A stretch of DNA of 64,000 nt. Origin: Phaeovibrio sulfidiphilus. Its GTDB lineage: Bacteria; Pseudomonadota; Alphaproteobacteria; Rhodospirillales; Rhodospirillaceae. The position numbers were made by a program, and so were the translations under genes. The notes beneath the pieces were generated by a model. The model was not told the DNA's origin and did no database searches. It saw only the letters and a program-made list of their open reading frames with translations. Shown in pieces: positions 18,745 through 27,257 of the stretch; positions within the stretch are counted from its first letter, which is position 1, and each line of letters begins with the position of its first letter. The stretch spans positions 248,001-312,000 of the forward strand of contig NZ_JACZHT010000002.1 of NCBI RefSeq assembly GCF_014861485.1, given 5' to 3'.

Positions 18745-19116
18745 ATGCAGCCTGCCGATTTCGTAACAACGGTGTTTGACGGCAAAGCGAACCCGGAAAA
18801 AGTCACGGTGGCCTTCACCGTGGCCCTGAATGCCCTGAAAAAGGGGCACAGCACCATGATGCTTCTGATGCTTCAGGCGGTGGAGCTGGGGGTTCCGGGA
18901 GCGACGGACGGCATGGACATCGGTGCGCCCTTCGCGCCGGTCTCGGATCTTCTGAAGGAGTACCGCGCCCTGGGTGGCCGGGTTGGAATCTGCTACTCGT
19001 GCATGATTCACAACGGCTTCACCGAGGAGCAGATGGTTCCCGAGTACGAGATCGTCAAGGTGCCGCAGGTTGTGGATTTCCTTGTCGGCTCGAAGGGCTC
19101 GCTTCAGATTACCTGA
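18745..19116 (+). CDS. DsrE-family sulfur-relay protein
   Basis: The cytoplasmic protein has 123 residues. FTVALNALKKGHSTMMLLML and VGICYSCMIHNGFTEEQMV follow the DsrE/DsrF-like fold, with CYSC placing two cysteines where sulfur-carrying cysteines occur in the family. A role in handling persulfide sulfur from sulfide oxidation is inferred from its place between the YeeE pair and sqr. AGGAG lies 8 bases upstream of ATG 18745. Confidence 0.82.
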   Translation: MQPADFVTTVFDGKANPEKVTVAFTVALNALKKGHSTMMLLMLQAVELGVPGATDGMDIGAPFAPVSDLLKEYRALGGRVGICYSCMIHNGFTEEQMVPEYEIVKVPQVVDFLVGSKGSLQIT

Positions 19117-19292
19117 CGGCTGGCCGGGCCGGACCGGCGGCGGGGTGTTGGCCCCGCCCCGGACGGGCCCGGACCGCCGGCCCGACACGACGCACGCACC
19201 CGCCGCTTCCGGCGGATCCGCGTGAGACACCGGAGACAGGGGACGGGTTCGGCCCCTTCCCGCCAACGGAAAGAAAAGGAGGATCCGAACAC

Positions 19293-19311
19293 ACAGGACA
19301 GGCCGTCCTGT
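19293..19311. promoter_or_regulatory. Perfect 7-bp inverted repeat upstream of sqr
   Basis: ACAGGAC-AGGCC-GTCCTGT lies 100 bases before the sqr start. It has no T tract, so an operator or attenuating hairpin are both possible. It does not resemble the AT-rich dyads upstream of the repressor gene. Confidence 0.35.
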
Positions 19312-19410
19312 AGCATGAAAACCAGAGCGTCCCGGCGGCATGAATGAACGGGGTCCAGAGAACAATAAGGCACACAGTGTCCTGAGAAGAGAAAGGAACG
19401 GGGGTAGATC

Positions 19411-20751
19411 ATGAAAGATTTCCAGTCATCACGACGTGACTTCCTGCGTTTTGGAGCGGCAGTCGGTCTTGCGGCCACGCTGCCTGTGGGCCTTGCCCGG
19501 GCGTCCAAAACCAAAACCAACGCCAATATCGTCATTATTGGTGCCGGTGCGGCCGGCACCGCGTTTGCCAACCGCATGGTCCAGAGGCTGGATGGGGCGA
19601 AGATCACCATCATTGACGCCCGCAAGAACCACATCTACCAGCCGGGTCTGTCTCTGGTGGCCGCGGGTCTGAAGCCCCAGGAGTACCTGGTGTCCACGAC
19701 CAGGGAGTGGCTTCCGAAGGGCGTGACCCTCATCGAGGAGCAGGCTGCGGCTGTCGATCCGGTGGCGAAAACCGTCACAACCGCGTCCGGCCAGAAAGTG
19801 GACTATGACTTCCTGGTCATGGCTCCGGGCCTTGTTCTTGACCACGACGCCATCGAGGGCTTCTCGCTGGACATGGTGGGCACGAACGGGATCGGCTCCC
19901 TGTACGCGGGCCCCGAGTACGCGGCGAAAACCTGGGCGGCCGCCTCGAAGTTCGTCGAGAACGGCGGCGTGGGCGTCTTCAACCGTCCGGCGACCGAGAT
20001 GAAGTGCGCCGGTGCGCCGCTCAAGCACACCTTCCTGATCGACGACATCGCCAGTCGCAGCGGTGCGAAGGGCAAGTACCAGCTCAACTACACCTGCCCG
20101 CAGACCGTTCTGTTCTCCGTGCCCATCGTGGCGGAGAAGGTCCGGATGCTGTTCGGGCAGCGCGGCGTGGCCACCCACTACAAGTACAACCTCAAGGCCA
20201 TTGATCCGGGCCGCCGTATCGCAACCTTCAGTGCGGTGGTGACGGATCCGGCGACCGGCGCGGACAAGGTGACCTCGGTCGAGATGCCCTGGGACTACAT
20301 CCACATCATCCCGCCCCAGAGGGCTCCGGCGGTGGTGCGGGAGTCCGGGCTCAGCTGGGCCGACAAGTGGACCGACCAGGGGTGGATGGCCTGTGACCAG
20401 GGAACCCTGCGCCACCCGCAGTACTCCGAGATTTTCGCTCTCGGAGACATCGCCGGCGTGCCCAAGGGCAAGACGGCCGCGTCGGTCAAGTGGCAGGTGC
20501 CCGTGGTCGAGGATCACCTCGTTTCCCAGATCCAGGGCCGGGAGGGGACCGAGATCTACACCGGCTACACCTCGTGCCCGATGATCACCCGTGTCGGCCA
20601 GGCCATGCTGGTGGAGTTCGACTACAACAACAACCTCCTGCCGTCCTTCGATGGCGTGATTGCGCCGCTCGAGGAACTGTGGATCAGCTGGCTCATGAAG
20701 GAAGTCGCCCTGAAGGCAACGTACAACGCCATGTTGCGCGGCAAGGCATAG
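19411..20751 (+). CDS. sqr: Sulfide:quinone oxidoreductase with Tat signal
   Basis: This flavoprotein of 446 residues oxidises sulfide and passes electrons to the quinone pool. SSRRDFLRFGAAVGLAAT is a twin-arginine signal, indicating export of the folded FAD protein to the periplasmic face. Then come the FAD motif NIVIIGAGAAGTAFA (about 39-53) and the second FAD motif YSEIFALGDIAGVPKGKTA. Cysteines C199 (MKCAGAPLKH), C229 (NYTCPQTV) and C389 (YTSCPMITR) are candidates for the redox-active set. It resembles the type VI or flavocytochrome-like SQR group more than cytoplasm-facing type I; the type is inferred. It is followed 10 bases later by a small membrane protein. Confidence 0.9.
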   Translation: MKDFQSSRRDFLRFGAAVGLAATLPVGLARASKTKTNANIVIIGAGAAGTAFANRMVQRLDGAKITIIDARKNHIYQPGLSLVAAGLKPQEYLVSTTREWLPKGVTLIEEQAAAVDPVAKTVTTASGQKVDYDFLVMAPGLVLDHDAIEGFSLDMVGTNGIGSLYAGPEYAAKTWAAASKFVENGGVGVFNRPATEMKCAGAPLKHTFLIDDIASRSGAKGKYQLNYTCPQTVLFSVPIVAEKVRMLFGQRGVATHYKYNLKAIDPGRRIATFSAVVTDPATGADKVTSVEMPWDYIHIIPPQRAPAVVRESGLSWADKWTDQGWMACDQGTLRHPQYSEIFALGDIAGVPKGKTAASVKWQVPVVEDHLVSQIQGREGTEIYTGYTSCPMITRVGQAMLVEFDYNNNLLPSFDGVIAPLEELWISWLMKEVALKATYNAMLRGKA

Positions 20752-20761
20752 GGAGGATGCT

Positions 20762-21121
20762 ATGAAAGAACTCACTCTTACGACAATGATCGCCGTGTTC
20801 GAGGAAATTTTCGGATCCGGCCTGTTCTGGGCCATGATGCTTCTCGCAGCCGTCATCACCGTGGCCTATGTCTACGTTCTGATCCGTGATCGCGCCGTGT
20901 CCATGCGGAAATTCCTGTGGGCGCAGGTCTCCATGCCCGTGGGCGCGGTGGTGGCCGTGGTCTTCGTTCTGGCGCAGACGAACTCGGCGCTTCGCCACAC
21001 GGGGGGCCCGGTTGACGTGTTCGTCCTGCTGGGTGTGGCCCTTCTGGGGGCGGTTGGCATGGCGATCCTGGTCTACACGGGCCAGTCCCTGCTGCGTCCG
21101 CCCGCGCAGGAAACGAAGTAG
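20762..21121 (+). CDS. Small inner-membrane protein, DUF5368-like
   Basis: The 119-residue protein has three predicted membrane helices (about 20-42, 52-72, 83-106). The sequence MKELTLTTMIAVFEEIFGSG resembles the family DUF5368, which I recall next to sulfide:quinone oxidoreductase genes in purple bacteria. It begins 10 bases after sqr with GGAGG upstream, so it is certainly cotranscribed. A membrane anchor or quinone-side partner for the exported SQR is a reasonable guess. Confidence 0.7.
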   Translation: MKELTLTTMIAVFEEIFGSGLFWAMMLLAAVITVAYVYVLIRDRAVSMRKFLWAQVSMPVGAVVAVVFVLAQTNSALRHTGGPVDVFVLLGVALLGAVGMAILVYTGQSLLRPPAQETK

Positions 21122-21210
21122 AACGCCGGGCCGGGCGCTGTGGTGCGCCTGGCCCCTGAACCTCCGGCATCGGGGCGGTGATACCGCCACCCCGTTAGCC
21201 GATCATCCAG

Positions 21211-21252
21211 AACGCGGGACCGCGCCGGTGAACCGGACGTCCCGCGTTTTTT
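21211..21252 (+). terminator. Terminator of the sulfide operon
   Basis: AACGCGGGAC (21211-21220) and GTCCCGCGTT (21239-21248) form a perfect 10-bp stem; the T run is 21247-21252. The 18-base loop contains a smaller CCGG dyad. Confidence 0.88.
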
Positions 21253-21292
21253 GTTCAGCGCTGGTGATGTGAAATGGGCGTGGCCGTGGCGG

Positions 21293-21384
21293 GGCCGGTG
21301 TGTGGCGGCGTTGCCCGGGTGCGGTGTGGGTGGCGCGCCCGGGCCGGTGTGTGGCGGTGTTGCCCGGGTCCGGGGCCGGTGTGG
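21293..21384 (+). repeat. 49-bp tandem repeat, two copies plus a fragment
   Basis: GGCCGGTGTGTGGCGG followed by C or T GTTGCCCGGGT starts at 21293 and 21342, with a third fragment from 21374. The copies differ at two positions in 32. The whole 21253-21677 spacer is otherwise non-coding. Confidence 0.6.
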
Positions 21385-21677
21385 GGCCGGATCATCATGA
21401 GCACGACCGGGCGTTTCCGGGGCGCTTCCGGGAGTGTGGGTGTTGTGGCGGCGCTGGCGGGGGGCGGAGTTTTGTGGAGCCGGTGCCTCCGGCGGAAGGG
21501 CAGGGTGACCTCCCGGTGGGTGTCTTCCGCCTGCCGTGGTGGGAATGACCCGTCTGGGGAGGGGGCTCCCGGGCGGGGCGCGGACAGCCTTTGGATCCGG
21601 CAATACCCCACGAAAGGGGTTGTGTTTTTGGGTGAAGGCCGGTAAGACCTGCGGTGACGCAGACAGAAGGCTGGTGC

Positions 21678-21753
21678 GGGCGGTTAGCTCAGCTGGGAGA
21701 GCATCTGGTTTACACCCAGAGGGTCGGCGGTTCGATCCCGTCACCGCCCACCA
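21678..21753 (+). tRNA. tRNA-Val(TAC)
   Basis: GGGCGGT pairs with ACCGCCC, the D arm is TAGCTCAGCTGGGAGAGC, the anticodon is TAC in GTTTACACC, and the T-loop is GTTCGATCC. The terminal ACCA is encoded (21750-21753). Confidence 0.97.
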
Positions 21754-21825
21754 ATGAAAACAATGTGTTAGGTAGCGTTCTTGTAACCGCTCACCCAGAG
21801 TTTCCAAAATCTAACAGGGGAGTTT

Positions 21826-21846
21826 CCAAACTCTCGTTTGGTTTTT
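21826..21846 (+). terminator. Terminator after tRNA-Val
   Basis: CCAAAC-TCTC-GTTTGG (21826-21841) is followed by TTTTT. A near-identical GAGTTTCCAAA also occurs just upstream (at about 21798 and 21820). The rest of the spacer to 22231 shows no gene. Confidence 0.6.
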
Positions 21847-22231
21847 CCTCCTCGGTTGTTTTTTTCTCCCGACAAGCTTCCTCATTCCTTCGTCAGCGCG
21901 CGGCGGTGGTGTGCCTGCACCAGCGACTGTGTGTGGCCCCACGGCCGGGCGAGGGGAGAGGAGGCCATCCGCATGCGGCCTCTCCACTCGGTTGAGGAAA
22001 GGTCGATACCGGCCTGAAGGCAGCTGTTTTCCGGTACGGGAAGCGGTGCGCCCGGCGTGGTTATCGAGGGGCTCTGCCCGGGAGGCCGTGCTGAGTGCCG
22101 GGTTGATGTGTTCGGGGCACCTGTCCGCACCCGGGCGCGTGGCCGGATCATAGTGTATCGGATTGGATCGTTCATCCCGTCCCGGCGGCCAGCCTGGCAG
22201 CCCGTGTCCGGCGTCTTTTCGGGGGCGGCCC

Positions 22232-22846
22232 CTAGCGCTTGCGGCGCAGGCGGACGTAGAAGGCGCCGCTTCCGCCGTCCTTCTGCTGGGCCTGGGTAAA
22301 GCCCACAACGAACGGCCGCATTGGCGCGCTGTTGAGCCAGTCCGGCAGCCTCTGGCGCAGGATCCCTCCCTGGCCGGCGCGGTAGCCTCCGCGGCCGGTC
22401 ACCACAAGGACCGAGCGCCAGCCCGAATCCCAGCCCCGACGGACAAAGGCCTGGAGCGCGGCTTCCGCCTCCGCCTGGGTCATGCCGTGCAGGTCCAGCG
22501 CGCTGTCCACGGGCAGGCGTCCCTTGCGCAGCCGGTCGGCTGTTTTGGCGTCCATGCCGTGCAGGCGGCCGCTCTCCAGGGGCTCGAACGTTTTTCGGAA
22601 CAGCTGGTCCTCCGGATCCCCCGCGGCAAGACCGGGGACCGACAGGCCGGGCACCTCCGGCCAGCGCGACGACGGGGCCCGGGGCTCGGAGGCTCCCGGG
22701 ATGTCCGGCAGAACGCCGCGCCGGGGCAGGGGCTGAACGGGGGGCGCCAGGCGGTCCGAGCGGGCTTTCAGGGGGGAAATGGAACGGGTCAGGCCCTCCC
22801 ACAGGGACAGGTCTTCGGGAGACGTGCCCGGTTTGCGTCTGGTCAT
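22232..22846 (-). CDS. Smr-domain protein
   Basis: The product has 204 residues. The C-terminal half (about 115-204) is an Smr domain, with LDLHGMTQAEAEAALQAFV, VLVVTGRGG and GSGAFYVRLRRKR. Smr domains are nucleases related to the MutS2 C terminus; in bacteria SmrB-like proteins cut mRNA on collided ribosomes. The N-terminal half is Pro-rich and probably disordered. It follows mltA and Tim44-like genes on the same strand, an arrangement common in Rhodospirillales. Confidence 0.85.
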   Translation of the reverse strand: MTRRKPGTSPEDLSLWEGLTRSISPLKARSDRLAPPVQPLPRRGVLPDIPGASEPRAPSSRWPEVPGLSVPGLAAGDPEDQLFRKTFEPLESGRLHGMDAKTADRLRKGRLPVDSALDLHGMTQAEAEAALQAFVRRGWDSGWRSVLVVTGRGGYRAGQGGILRQRLPDWLNSAPMRPFVVGFTQAQQKDGGSGAFYVRLRRKR

Positions 22847-22900
22847 CGCGATGAGGTTATCCCTATGTGCCCGTAACGGGCCCGTATCCGGTGCGTGCTG

Positions 22901-23416
22901 TCAGTCGGTAATGTTGGTGGGCATCAGCGAGGATCCGCTGGGCTTGAAGCCGGCCTTGCTCTCGGGGACGAACAGGCGGGCCAGTCCCCTCCAGTCGGCC
23001 GCCGGGGCCTTGCAGCCCACGCGCTGTTTTCCCGCCAGCATGATTACGACCCCGCCGTAGGCCCACACGCGCCGCCAGCTCTGGAGGTCGGTCAGAAGCA
23101 GATCCCGGGTTCTCAGGTTGAGCCGGTAGGCAATCCAGGGCCGGATCGCGAAGGTGTAGAACAGGGCCGCCCCCACCAGAGCCGCGACGCCTGCCAGCAG
23201 GTTGATGAACAGCACCCCCGTGGCCAGCAGAACACTGGCAAGCAGGGGGAGGATGTTGTCAAAACTGCTGAAGGACGGAGCACCCCGCTTGTTGAGGTGA
23301 TCAAACTCCGTGAGCACAAGCACATCACCACGCTGGATGGCGCTTTTCAGGTGCTCGAACAGATTGCGGTCGAAGTCCTCGAGATCCGCCTGCTGTCGTT
23401 TTGAAAGGTCGGTCAT
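22901..23416 (-). CDS. Hypothetical inner-membrane protein
   Basis: The product has 171 residues with two adjacent hydrophobic segments (about 55-75 and 77-96, LLASVLLATGVLFINLLAGV). The N terminus is charged and helical (DLSKRQQADLEDFDRNLFEH), and the C-terminal cytoplasmic or periplasmic part ends in PTNITD. No family was recognised. It lies between mltA and the Smr gene on the same strand. Confidence 0.65.
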   Translation of the reverse strand: MTDLSKRQQADLEDFDRNLFEHLKSAIQRGDVLVLTEFDHLNKRGAPSFSSFDNILPLLASVLLATGVLFINLLAGVAALVGAALFYTFAIRPWIAYRLNLRTRDLLLTDLQSWRRVWAYGGVVIMLAGKQRVGCKAPAADWRGLARLFVPESKAGFKPSGSSLMPTNITD

Positions 23417-23769
23417 GTCTCTTTCCCCGGGGCTTTCCCTTTTTTACAGCATCTGCCGTTTTCTGGGAAGGTTCCTGTTCAGCGGGAGCCCGGCCGGGCG
23501 GATCTGTACAGCGGGTTGGGGGCATGCCCGGCACGCGGGCGTGCCGGCCTGTCCGGGAAACGAGGGGGCAGGGGGGGAAAGGGGTGTTGTGGGGGCGGTG
23601 CGGGGATGCGGGCGCCGGGCTGGTTCCGGCGTTTGCGTCCCGGCCTCACGTTGCCGCTTCCGGCCTGCCTGAGACCTTGGGTTCAGGTTGCCCTGCGCTC
23701 ATCTCCGTGGCCGGAGACCGGGCGGTGTGTTTTCCCGTCCGGTCTGCGTCTCCGGTGTCTGCTGCCCGC
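23417..23769. other. Intergenic, no feature recognised
   Basis: The 353-base spacer between mltA and the membrane protein gene has no motif-bearing reading frame and no clear terminator or promoter. Confidence 0.4.
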
Positions 23770-24915
23770 TCAGGACCGCACTGCGGGAAGCAGGAGCCAG
23801 GCACGCCCGCCGGATTTCATGCCCCCGGCGTGGAAGAGGGCGCTTTCCCCGCTGCCCCAGAACACGTCCACCCGAACGGGGCCCTTGATGGCACCCCCCG
23901 TGTCCTGGGCCAGGGCCAGACGCTGGAGGGAACGGCCGTTCCCGTCCCGGGTCTCGATCCACATGAGGCTGCCCAGGGGCACGTGACGGCGGTCCACCGC
24001 CAGCGAGCGCAGGGGCTCCAGGGGGACGCCCTGGGCTCCCACCGGGCCCTCGCCGCTGACCCGGCGGAAGAAGATATAGCGCGGGTTCTCGCGCATCAGC
24101 TCGCGCGCCTGGTCCGGATGGGCTGTCAGCCAGGCCCGGATGGCGGGCATGGAGTTGCCGTTGCCCAGACCCCGCTCGTTCATGATCCGTCCGATCCCGA
24201 CGAAGGGATGGCCGTTGTCACCCGCGTAGCCGATGCGAACCTGCTGCCCGTTCGGAAGCCGTGCGATCCCCGAGCCCTGGATCTGGGTGAAGAACAGCTC
24301 CACCGGATCGCGGGCCCACAGAAGAACCGGTGCTGTTCCGGACAGGGCGCCGTCCTCGATCTCGGCGCGCCTGGGGCGGCCGGTTCCGGTGCGCTCCCAG
24401 CCCGCGGGCAGGCCCAGAACCGGAACCGTGTAGCCCGGCGCCGGAGTTTCGGACACATCCAGGACGGCCTCGTAGTATCCGGTGAAGAGCCCGTCGGGCC
24501 CGTCTGTCGAGGCAATCTGCCAGACTGTGAAATTGTTCTCGAGGAAGGTGCGGACCTCGGCTTGGCCCGCCCGCGTCCGGGCAAGCCGGGCGCTTTCAGC
24601 GCAGACGCTTCGCCAGTCGCCGGTGGTCAGGCCGAACTCCGGAGGCCCGAAGGCCGTGTTGGCCGGGAGGGTGGCCAGCCGCCTGCAGGAGCGTTCCAGC
24701 GCCGGAAGAACCTCATGGACCGGATCCCGGGACCAGCCGGGCAGGTCTGCGGTGTGGGCCCGGCGGTAGTGGGCGTCCCCGACCGTGAAGGCTGCGGGGC
24801 CTGCGGGGCTGGCGCAGGCTTGCAGAAGGCCCAGAAGGCCCGCGGCTGCCGCCATCCTGAGGGATTGGCCCGCGCGCACGCGGGCCGACGGGCGTCCGGC
24901 AGGGGCCTCAGACAT
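23770..24915 (-). CDS. mltA: Membrane-bound lytic transglycosylase A
   Basis: This outer-membrane lipoprotein of 381 residues cleaves peptidoglycan. LLGLLQAC gives the lipobox (about residues 29-34). The MltA domain has FTGYYEAVLDVSETP and LFFTQIQGSG, and the C-terminal 3D domain has the acidic motif LALAQDTGGAIKGPVRVDVF with its aspartates. MSEAPAGRP at 24915 is the start because it overlaps the end of the Tim44-like gene (ATGTCTGA), leaving the longer Met at 24969 unlikely. Confidence 0.94.
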   Translation of the reverse strand: MSEAPAGRPSARVRAGQSLRMAAAAGLLGLLQACASPAGPAAFTVGDAHYRRAHTADLPGWSRDPVHEVLPALERSCRRLATLPANTAFGPPEFGLTTGDWRSVCAESARLARTRAGQAEVRTFLENNFTVWQIASTDGPDGLFTGYYEAVLDVSETPAPGYTVPVLGLPAGWERTGTGRPRRAEIEDGALSGTAPVLLWARDPVELFFTQIQGSGIARLPNGQQVRIGYAGDNGHPFVGIGRIMNERGLGNGNSMPAIRAWLTAHPDQARELMRENPRYIFFRRVSGEGPVGAQGVPLEPLRSLAVDRRHVPLGSLMWIETRDGNGRSLQRLALAQDTGGAIKGPVRVDVFWGSGESALFHAGGMKSGGRAWLLLPAVRS

Positions 24916-25600
24916 CGGAGGACCGGGTCGCCACCAGCAGCCAGTTCGGATTGCCCGAGGTGATGTCACGCTCGAACGTCCAGATGTCGGTCAGGGTCTC
25001 GATTCGGTTCGGATCCCCCTCGATGACCTCTCCGTCAGCGTTCTTCAGCAGGTTGACCTGTTCGGTGACGTATTTGATGGTCATGTGGGCGATGCTGCCG
25101 TCCAGGCGGGCGGTCTCGATGGCCACGGACTTGAAGGAGATCAGCTCGGACTCCATGGTCTCGCCGGCCTCCTCGCGCTCGCGGATGACGTTTTCAAAGT
25201 TTCGCATCACCTCCGGCGACAGGAGGGTCTCCAGCGTGCGCCGGTCCCCCTTGGCAAAGGCGAGCAGAACCATCTGGAACGCCGAGCGGGCGCCGTTCAG
25301 GAAGTCCTCGGCCGAGAACGAGGGGTCTGCAAGGCGGATGCGGGTCAGGGTGCCGGCCAGGGTCGGGTCCAGCACGGGACCGTCCGCACCGAAGCCGGTG
25401 GCGCCGGTCTCGCTGTCCGGGCCGTCGCGGTGGCCGTTGGCGTCCGTGCCGTAGGGGCTGCGGCCCGTGTCTTCCCGGCGCATCGGAAAGCCGTCATCCT
25501 CGTCCTCCGGATGCTGCCCCAGCAGGGCCCGAAGGCGCAGGACCAGAAATACCGCAATCAGTGCGACAAGGAGTATAGGAACAAACGAGCTGTTTTCCAT
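24908..25600 (-). CDS. Tim44-like (TimA) domain protein
   Basis: The 230-residue protein has an N-terminal membrane anchor (FVPILLVALIAVFLVLRLRALL), a disordered acidic linker (about 30-85) and a Tim44-like domain (about 90-226; FSAEDFLNGARSAFQMVLLA, LSPEVMRNFENVI, TDIWTFERDI). It is the bacterial relative of mitochondrial Tim44, thought to act in membrane protein organisation. It overlaps mltA by 8 bases and is divergent from fxsA. Confidence 0.85.
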   Translation of the reverse strand: MENSSFVPILLVALIAVFLVLRLRALLGQHPEDEDDGFPMRREDTGRSPYGTDANGHRDGPDSETGATGFGADGPVLDPTLAGTLTRIRLADPSFSAEDFLNGARSAFQMVLLAFAKGDRRTLETLLSPEVMRNFENVIREREEAGETMESELISFKSVAIETARLDGSIAHMTIKYVTEQVNLLKNADGEVIEGDPNRIETLTDIWTFERDITSGNPNWLLVATRSSDV

Positions 25601-25891
25601 CGGATCCCGATCTCTTGGGCAGGGGTGTGCCAGGCGGACCGGCGCGACTGCGCACGCTTTTCGCGAATCCGGCCGTGTCTCCGCTATACGTTAGCGCCTG
25701 AAGCGCCTTTTCGCCAGACCCTAAGCGCAAAAAGATCCGGTTTCCACAGGGGCTCCGGGGCGTTTTTCCGGTGTAGCGGTCCGCGGCCGCACTCCCGTCC
25801 CCTGTACACGGGGCGGTTTGCCGTTGCCAAACCTGCCCGCTTCGTTCACCCTGGCAGTCCGCAGAACGTTTCATCCGGAGACTTTGACACC

Positions 25892-26518
25892 ATGGGCGGC
25901 CCGCTGTTCCTTCTCTTTCTTCTGTCCATCCCGTTTGTCGAGATTGCCCTCTTCATCGAGGTGGGCAAGGCCCTCGGTGTTTTCGAGACCATTCTCCTGA
26001 CCCTCGCGATCTCGGCTGTGGGCTTCATCGTCATGCAAAAGCACAGCATGCAGACCGCCATGCGGGTGCGCGAGAGCCTGGCCCGGGGCCAGCCTCCGGT
26101 GAAGGAGATGTTTGACAACGCCTGCGTGGTGGTCGGCGGGCTGCTGATGATCCTGCCGGGCTTCCTGACGGACACCATCGGCATTCTTCTTCTGCTTCCT
26201 CCGGTGCACGAGGCCCTGCGAGGCTACCTGGAGCGTCGGGGCACCTTGCGCACGGGAATGGGGCCGGACGCGGGCCGGGGCACGGGCGGCTTTTCCGGCT
26301 CCCGCCCGGGGAGCGGCTCCCACAGTGGCGGACGCGTGATCGACGGCGAGTTCACCGAGGTTGTGGAGAGTGAGACCCGGGCCGGGGCCGCGGGCCCGGA
26401 CGATGCGGATTCGAGGGGCGCGAGCGGCGGCGACCACGACAACCCCTGGGCGCATGTGGGCCAGGGCGGTGCCTCGGGAACGGATCGCAAGGACGACGGG
26501 AGCACGGGCGGCTCGTGA
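25892..26518 (+). CDS. fxsA: FxsA-family membrane protein
   Basis: The product has 208 residues. Two hydrophobic regions (GGPLFLLFLLSIPFVEIALF at the N terminus, GGLLMILPGFLTDTIGILLL at about 80-105) and the short motif GKALGVFETI are characteristic of FxsA, whose overexpression relieves F exclusion of phage T7 in E. coli; the native role is unclear. The C-terminal about 80 residues are Gly/Ser/Asp-rich and disordered, longer than in the E. coli protein. It neighbours secB and the Tim44-like gene. Confidence 0.88.
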   Translation: MGGPLFLLFLLSIPFVEIALFIEVGKALGVFETILLTLAISAVGFIVMQKHSMQTAMRVRESLARGQPPVKEMFDNACVVVGGLLMILPGFLTDTIGILLLLPPVHEALRGYLERRGTLRTGMGPDAGRGTGGFSGSRPGSGSHSGGRVIDGEFTEVVESETRAGAAGPDDADSRGASGGDHDNPWAHVGQGGASGTDRKDDGSTGGS

Positions 26519-26562
26519 TCGTCTGTTCCGGACGTTTTTAGGGGCCCTCTCCCGGTTCCGGC

Positions 26563-26591
26563 TTGATTCGGTTTCTGCGGAGACTTATACC
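26563..26591 (+). promoter_or_regulatory. secB promoter
   Basis: TTGATT (26563-26568), a 17-base spacer and TATACC (26586-26591) lie 35 bases before the secB start, inside the short fxsA-secB gap. Confidence 0.55.
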
Positions 26592-26625
26592 GGGCCATTC
26601 GTTAGCCAGCTGTCACGAGGTCACC

Positions 26626-27114
26626 ATGAGCGAAGAGAACATTACGGACGACGCGCAGGAGCTTGCCGCCGGTGCGGGGATGCCGCCGCTTGTTATCAAC
26701 GGGCAATATACAAAGGATCTGTCCTTCGAATCGCCCAACTCGCCGGTGATCTTTACCCGGATGGCGGCCCCTCCCGAGGTGAAGCTTGATCTCCATGTGG
26801 AGGCCGAGCGCATCGGCGAGAACGCCTATGAGGTGGTTCTGCTGATCCAGGCCGAGGCCCGCACTCCCGAGATGACCGCGTTCATGGTGGAGCTGAAATA
26901 CGCCGCCGTGTGCAGCGTCAATCTCCCGGAAGAGCACGTCAAGCCCGCGACCCTCATCGAGGTTCCGCGCATGATCTTCCCCTTTGCCCGCAACATCATT
27001 GCGGACGTGACCCGCGACGGGGGCTTCCCGCCGCTTCTGGTCCAGCCCCCTGATTTTGCCGGCCTGTTCCGCAAGATGCAGCTCGCCGACCAGCCCTCGA
27101 AGGGCAGTGCCTGA
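26626..27114 (+). CDS. secB: Protein-export chaperone SecB
   Basis: The 162-residue SecB keeps preproteins unfolded and passes them to SecA. IVINGQYTKDLSFE-like and SPVIFTRMAAPPEVKLDL match the family, as does PRMIFPFARNIIADVTRDGG, which forms the client-binding groove. ATG 26626 follows GAGG at 7 bases. Length is standard. Confidence 0.95.
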   Translation: MSEENITDDAQELAAGAGMPPLVINGQYTKDLSFESPNSPVIFTRMAAPPEVKLDLHVEAERIGENAYEVVLLIQAEARTPEMTAFMVELKYAAVCSVNLPEEHVKPATLIEVPRMIFPFARNIIADVTRDGGFPPLLVQPPDFAGLFRKMQLADQPSKGSA

Positions 27115-27257
27115 GGACGGCTGTCCCTCCGGGATTCCTTCTTTGGAACCGCTTTTCGTGGACTTTGCGGGCGAAAGTGCGCATATAACGACGGATGACG
27201 CCCCCATGCGCTTCGGGGGCGCTTCGCGTGTCTCTCTTTTCTCAAGGTTTATCCCAG

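Noticed and set aside
21073-21807. Long minus-strand frame containing WAVTGSNRRPSGCKPDALPA
   Set aside because: The readable part is antisense tRNA-Val; the rest is low complexity.
21678-22231. tRNA-Val as an integration site of a genomic island
   Set aside because: No integrase, no repeated tRNA 3' end and no compositional shift were found downstream.
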